From NCBI GenBank assembly GCA_003448685.1, contig DLXW01000106.1, positions 6,746 to 25,190 on the forward strand: a DNA stretch of 18,445 nt. The letters are read 5' to 3'. The DNA comes from Cyanothece sp. UBA12306 (GTDB lineage Bacteria > Cyanobacteriota > Cyanobacteriia > Cyanobacteriales > Microcystaceae). A model generated the notes under the pieces. That model did no database searches, was not told where the DNA came from, and was given only the letters and a program-made list of their open reading frames with translations. Numbering within the stretch: the first letter of the stretch is position 1; each line of letters starts with the position of its first letter. A program made the translations under genes and the position numbers. Shown one piece after another: positions 15,507 through 18,445 of the stretch.

Positions 15507-16292
15507 ATGACAATCAATCCAGCAATCAAGACAAAAAAAAAATTCTGCTTTTGTACTTTAGCTATTGGCTATCGTTATCGATTGATGGCTAAAAATCTAG
15601 CTCAAGATTTAGCTAGTTATTCTCCAGGAACATCATTTTATATCCTAACAGATAATCTTAGGGATTTTTCCCAACAAAAAAATGTAGTTGCTTTTAGATA
15701 TCATCGGCGTGGAATTCAACACTGTTATAATGATAGGCGATTTATATTTGAACAGGCTTTAGCTGACTTTCCTGTTGCTATTCATATTGATGCTGATACT
15801 AAAATCCTCGGCGAATTACCTGATGATCTTGATGCTCCTCCTGGTGTTACGGGGATTCATGAGAATCTTATTGAACATATTTCTAAATATCGACCTGATA
15901 GGTTCGAAAATATTCGTAAAATCGCCGAAAAGCTAGACATTCCCCTAGAGAAATCCCAATGGATAGGAGAATCTTTATTAATAGTTGCTCAAGATGGAGG
16001 GAAAGAAAAGGAATTTATTAAACTCTGGGGGTTAATTGCAACTTATGCTGAACTTAAAGGTATTTATAGTGGACAAGGAAATTTAATGGGATTAGCAGCA
16101 GCTAAAATAGGGTGGGAAGTTTCCACCAATTCTAGTTGGAAAACTCTTTATCAATTGACGAAACATCTTGATGCTTCCCATTCAGTAAAAAGAAGTTTTT
16201 GGGAGCAATTACAACGAAGAATTGGTTATCATTATCGACTCAATAAAGAGCGTTTATTAGCCTTAAAAGATTTTGATTTTTATTATCGCTAA
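15507..16292 (+). CDS. Putative GT-A-fold glycosyltransferase
   Basis: The 261-residue protein looks like a nucleotide-sugar transferase of the GT-A fold, though I cannot assign a numbered family. It opens with FCFCTLAIGYRYRLMAKNLA, a typical first strand and helix, then FYILTDN and, at 91-98, AIHIDADTKI with a DxD motif (D95, D97) that in this fold binds the metal and UDP-sugar. Later WIGESLLIVAQDGG and SGQGNLMGLAAAKIGW resemble the acceptor-side motifs of GT8-like enzymes. There is no signal peptide or membrane segment, so it should act in the cytoplasm, perhaps on cell-surface glycans. AGGGGGA at 15491-15497 lies nine bases before the ATG and supports this start. Neighbouring genes give no pathway context. 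Acceptor and sugar donor are unknown. Confidence 0.65.
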   Translation: MTINPAIKTKKKFCFCTLAIGYRYRLMAKNLAQDLASYSPGTSFYILTDNLRDFSQQKNVVAFRYHRRGIQHCYNDRRFIFEQALADFPVAIHIDADTKILGELPDDLDAPPGVTGIHENLIEHISKYRPDRFENIRKIAEKLDIPLEKSQWIGESLLIVAQDGGKEKEFIKLWGLIATYAELKGIYSGQGNLMGLAAAKIGWEVSTNSSWKTLYQLTKHLDASHSVKRSFWEQLQRRIGYHYRLNKERLLALKDFDFYYR

Positions 16293-16497
16293 CTTGCTAA
16301 TTTGTCCGAGTAATCTGTCAATGACTACCTATAAACTTTCAAACAAGTTACAATCTATAAAAACAGTAACTATTTACCTGATTATCGCAATAATATGGTC
16401 TAAAAACTGGCTTGTTCAAGGTGTTAGGTGAAGTCTTCGTTGAGCCGCGAAAAGTTTTTGAAACGAGGCATAAATCCTCTTAACAAATACTATGTAG

Positions 16498-16527
16498 AGA
16501 CTTGGTGACTTCAGACTTGGTGACTTC
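16498..16527 (+). repeat. 15-base tandem duplication in the HPPD leader
   Basis: AGACTTGGTGACTTC occurs twice head to tail (16498-16512 and 16513-16527) just before the HPPD start codons. Its length is a multiple of three, so it lengthens the in-frame upstream extension without breaking it. A related stretch, GGTGAAGTCTTCGTT, occurs about 80 bases upstream. Confidence 0.8.
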
Positions 16528-16543
16528 GTTAATAATGGGTGTC

Positions 16544-17641
16544 ATGGAAATCGATCATATTCATTTTTACGTTGAAGATGCAGCACGACAAAGAGATTGG
16601 TTGATTGAGAAAATGGGCTTTCAATCAATCAGCCATCAAATCAATCATCAGACTCATACCGAGATGGTGACTAATAATCACGTAAACTTTATTATTTCTT
16701 CGCCCCTTAGTTTTTCTAGTCCAGTTGCTCGTTATTTGAAATCTCATCCCCCTGGAGTTGCTGATATCGCTTTTCGAATTGAAAATCTGTCATCTTTTCT
16801 TGAAAAAGCAAAATGTACTAATCAGCAGATACTGCAACCTACTATAATAGCTCAATTGACTAATGGTCAAGTTAAATCAGCTAAAATCAGAGGTTGGGGT
16901 TCCCTTAATCACACCTTAATAGATCAAAGTAGTTCTCGAATTTTTAGTTACTCAAAAATGATCCCTAAAACTAATATTGTTGGTATAGATCATGTAGTTT
17001 TAAATGTTCCTAAAAATCAATTTTATTTGGCAGTAAACTGGTATAAAACTTTATTTGGCTTGCAAACTAATCAGAGTTTTAAGATTGAGACTAAGCGTTC
17101 AGGTTTATCGAGTGAAGCTTTAATAGATGCTTCAAAAAAAATACAGTTCAATATTAATCAACCTAGTTCAAACAATTCTCAAATCCAGGAATTCTTAGAG
17201 AAGAATAATGGTTCGGGAATACAACATATTGGGTTACAAACAACTAATATTTTGCAAACAGTTGCTCAAATGCGTCAACATGGTTTACAGTTTCTTCCCA
17301 TTCCTTTAACCTATTATCAAAAACTAAAACAGTCGGCTAAAAAGCTAAAAGTTGAAATTTTTAGTCAACTCGAATGGGAGAAAATTCAAACCGAACAAAT
17401 TTTAGTTTGTTGGCCACAATATGAGCCTCAATTAATCTTGATGCAAATCTTCACCAAACCAATTTTTGATCAGCCTACTTTCTTTTTTGAATTTATCGAA
17501 AGACGTAATCAAGCAAAAGGATTCGGAGAGGGAAATTTCCAAGCCTTATTTGAGGCAATAGAAACAGAACAAATCAAAAGAAAATATCATATTGATCATG
17601 ATCAAGAAAACTTTAAGCAACAGGGAATAGTTAAGATTTGA
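16544..17641 (+). CDS. hppD: 4-hydroxyphenylpyruvate dioxygenase
   Basis: HPPD is a non-haem Fe(II) enzyme that turns 4-hydroxyphenylpyruvate into homogentisate, the aromatic precursor of tocopherol in cyanobacteria. From the ATG at 16544 the product has 365 residues, in the family range. Two VOC (glyoxalase-fold) modules are visible, starting at MEIDHIHFYVEDA and at NIVGIDHVVLNVP (144-156). The iron ligands are H150, H228 (GSGIQHIGLQ) and E316 (PTFFFEFIERR), followed by GFGEGNFQALFEAIE at 326-340, the conserved C-terminal lid. The open frame reaches upstream to a TTG at 16502 through a 15-base duplication, and an ATG at 16535 also exists; MEIDHIHFYVED is the family-like start, so I prefer 16544. 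No good ribosome-binding site is seen. The gene is alone, between a glycosyltransferase and a small exported protein. Confidence 0.93.
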   Translation: MEIDHIHFYVEDAARQRDWLIEKMGFQSISHQINHQTHTEMVTNNHVNFIISSPLSFSSPVARYLKSHPPGVADIAFRIENLSSFLEKAKCTNQQILQPTIIAQLTNGQVKSAKIRGWGSLNHTLIDQSSSRIFSYSKMIPKTNIVGIDHVVLNVPKNQFYLAVNWYKTLFGLQTNQSFKIETKRSGLSSEALIDASKKIQFNINQPSSNNSQIQEFLEKNNGSGIQHIGLQTTNILQTVAQMRQHGLQFLPIPLTYYQKLKQSAKKLKVEIFSQLEWEKIQTEQILVCWPQYEPQLILMQIFTKPIFDQPTFFFEFIERRNQAKGFGEGNFQALFEAIETEQIKRKYHIDHDQENFKQQGIVKI

Positions 17642-17884
17642 TACTAACTATTACTTTTTGTAAAACTAAAGTAAGTCATCTTTTATAATTTCATAATTAT
17701 TAGGGACTTGATTAATAGTTATTTTAATGGTAGGCTTAATGGCAAGACGGGAGTTTCAGTAACTTTGGATACACAAAATCAAGGCGATTAATCTGAGAAT
17801 ATAAAATATATATAAAGAATCAAAGCATTATCAGAACTCTTGTCTAAAATTCGGGCAAACATCTCTTTGAAAAACTTAACAAAA

Positions 17885-18223
17885 ATGAACATACTGAAAA
17901 ATTTAACAGTAACTGCTATCTCAGCAAGTATGATTTTAGCTTCGGGTAATCAATCAGTCTTAGCATCAAAGATCTATCCTAATCTTGAAAAAATTGGCAA
18001 TAACCATGATTTAGCCATGAGTTCAACCCAATTAATTGAACAAAGTTCTCTAATTTCGAGTTCTAATAAGGCTGTAGAGATCCAAGATTCCGCCATTTCT
18101 GCTGGGATTCCTCAACCAATAACTCTAGGATTTTTCTTAGTTATGGCCGGATTAGGCGGGTTTTTTAAGCTAAAAATTGCTCATGCTAAAATCAATCAAC
18201 ATTCAACATTTATCAGCGATTGA
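17885..18223 (+). CDS. Small exported protein with C-terminal membrane anchor, unknown function
   Basis: I do not recognise a family. From the ATG at 17885 it has 112 residues; the frame extends 15 codons upstream to a TTG at 17840, but the ATG places the basic MNILKN before a hydrophobic signal sequence (7-20) with likely cleavage after SVLA at 27. The mature region is serine-rich and polar (28-73). A hydrophobic helix follows at about 78-94, introduced by GIPQPIT and followed by lysines KLK, then a 15-residue polar tail. The P-x-P, helix, basic order resembles a PEP-CTERM sorting signal, but the canonical VPEP and terminal arginines are missing and the tail is long. A simple C-terminally anchored periplasmic or thylakoid-lumen protein is equally possible. 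No clear ribosome site is seen. Confidence 0.55.
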   Translation: MNILKNLTVTAISASMILASGNQSVLASKIYPNLEKIGNNHDLAMSSTQLIEQSSLISSSNKAVEIQDSAISAGIPQPITLGFFLVMAGLGGFFKLKIAHAKINQHSTFISD

Positions 18224-18424
18224 GTTATCGAGTCTCGTTTTTGGGATCTTACAAGCTGTTATTGATGTATACTGGTTGTGTTTGAGATTATTAATAAGCC
18301 TTGAATAACATCAAACTTGAATAAATTGTAAGGTTAAAAAAGAAGAATCCAATCTTGATCTTGACATGGAAAAAAATGTAACCGACGGGAGTATGCCAAA
18401 AGGGTTAATCGTTAGTTAAACAAA

Positions 18425-18445
18425 TTGACATCCTCACGCGCCGTA
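18425..18445. mobile_element. Start of a third IS200/IS605-like end at the window edge
   Basis: TTGACATCCTCAC at 18425-18437, followed by GCGCCGTA at the cut, has the form of the terminal sequence of IS200/IS605 elements and matches the ends at 6236-6249 and 13733-13746 in 11 of 14 aligned bases. The expected subterminal hairpin and any transposase gene would lie beyond the window, so whether this is a complete element cannot be told. Confidence 0.45.

Noticed and set aside
16293..16501. Gap before HPPD considered as a tRNA or structured RNA gene.
   Set aside because: No cloverleaf, no TTCGA-type T loop with matching stems, and no strong hairpin followed by a T run.
17746..18391. GACGGGAG occurring at 17746-17753 and 18384-18391 on either side of the small exported protein gene, considered as a riboswitch or flanking repeat.
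   Set aside because: The shared stretch is only eight bases, the surroundings do not align, and no known riboswitch core is visible.

Overview
The window comes from an AT-rich cyanobacterium. Lineage markers are psbK (photosystem II), an OCP/FRP photoprotection locus, a Ccs1 cytochrome c maturation protein, cyanobacterial-type HPPD, DUF4168 and natA genes, twelve copies of the HIP1 octamer GCGATCGC and short heptamer tandem repeats. Gene content fits a unicellular or colonial chroococcalean type, but species cannot be assigned from sequence reading alone.

Layout. 1-213: 5' end of a DUF2062 membrane protein (-), divergent from mnmE (327-1709, +). 1748-4942: a minus-strand block that in transcription order reads ccs1, a Uma2-family nuclease gene, a 5'-truncated ocp and an intact frp. 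5193-6134: psbK with a strong terminator, then a pirin-family cupin protein. 6152-6249: a decayed IS200/IS605-like end. 6281-7101: two small minus-strand envelope proteins. 7495-10274: overlapping tldD/tldE-type pair. 10342-10743: a stub of a TPR protein. 10780-11295: a secreted CAP-domain protein (-). 11481-13736: an FHA-fused class A penicillin-binding protein whose stop codon lies in a second IS200/IS605-like end. 13900-15341: DUF4168 secreted protein and a NatA/LivG-type ABC ATPase (both -). 15507-17641: a GT-A-like glycosyltransferase and HPPD. 17885-18223: a small exported, C-terminally anchored protein. The window stops inside a third IS-like end.

Most genes are chromosomal housekeeping: tRNA wobble modification, photosystem assembly, cytochrome c assembly, peptidoglycan synthesis, amino-acid uptake and tocopherol precursor synthesis. 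The most notable point is the photoprotection locus. The ocp gene lacks codons for about the first 116 residues, i.e. most of the carotenoid-binding N-terminal domain. Its C-terminal sensor domain keeps the key residues, and frp, whose product acts on that domain, looks complete. The break lies immediately beside the Uma2 gene and two adjacent inverted repeats, so a rearrangement there probably removed the front of ocp. I see no CRISPR array, tRNA, rRNA, prophage or complete transposase, and no convincing new multi-gene defence or biosynthetic system.
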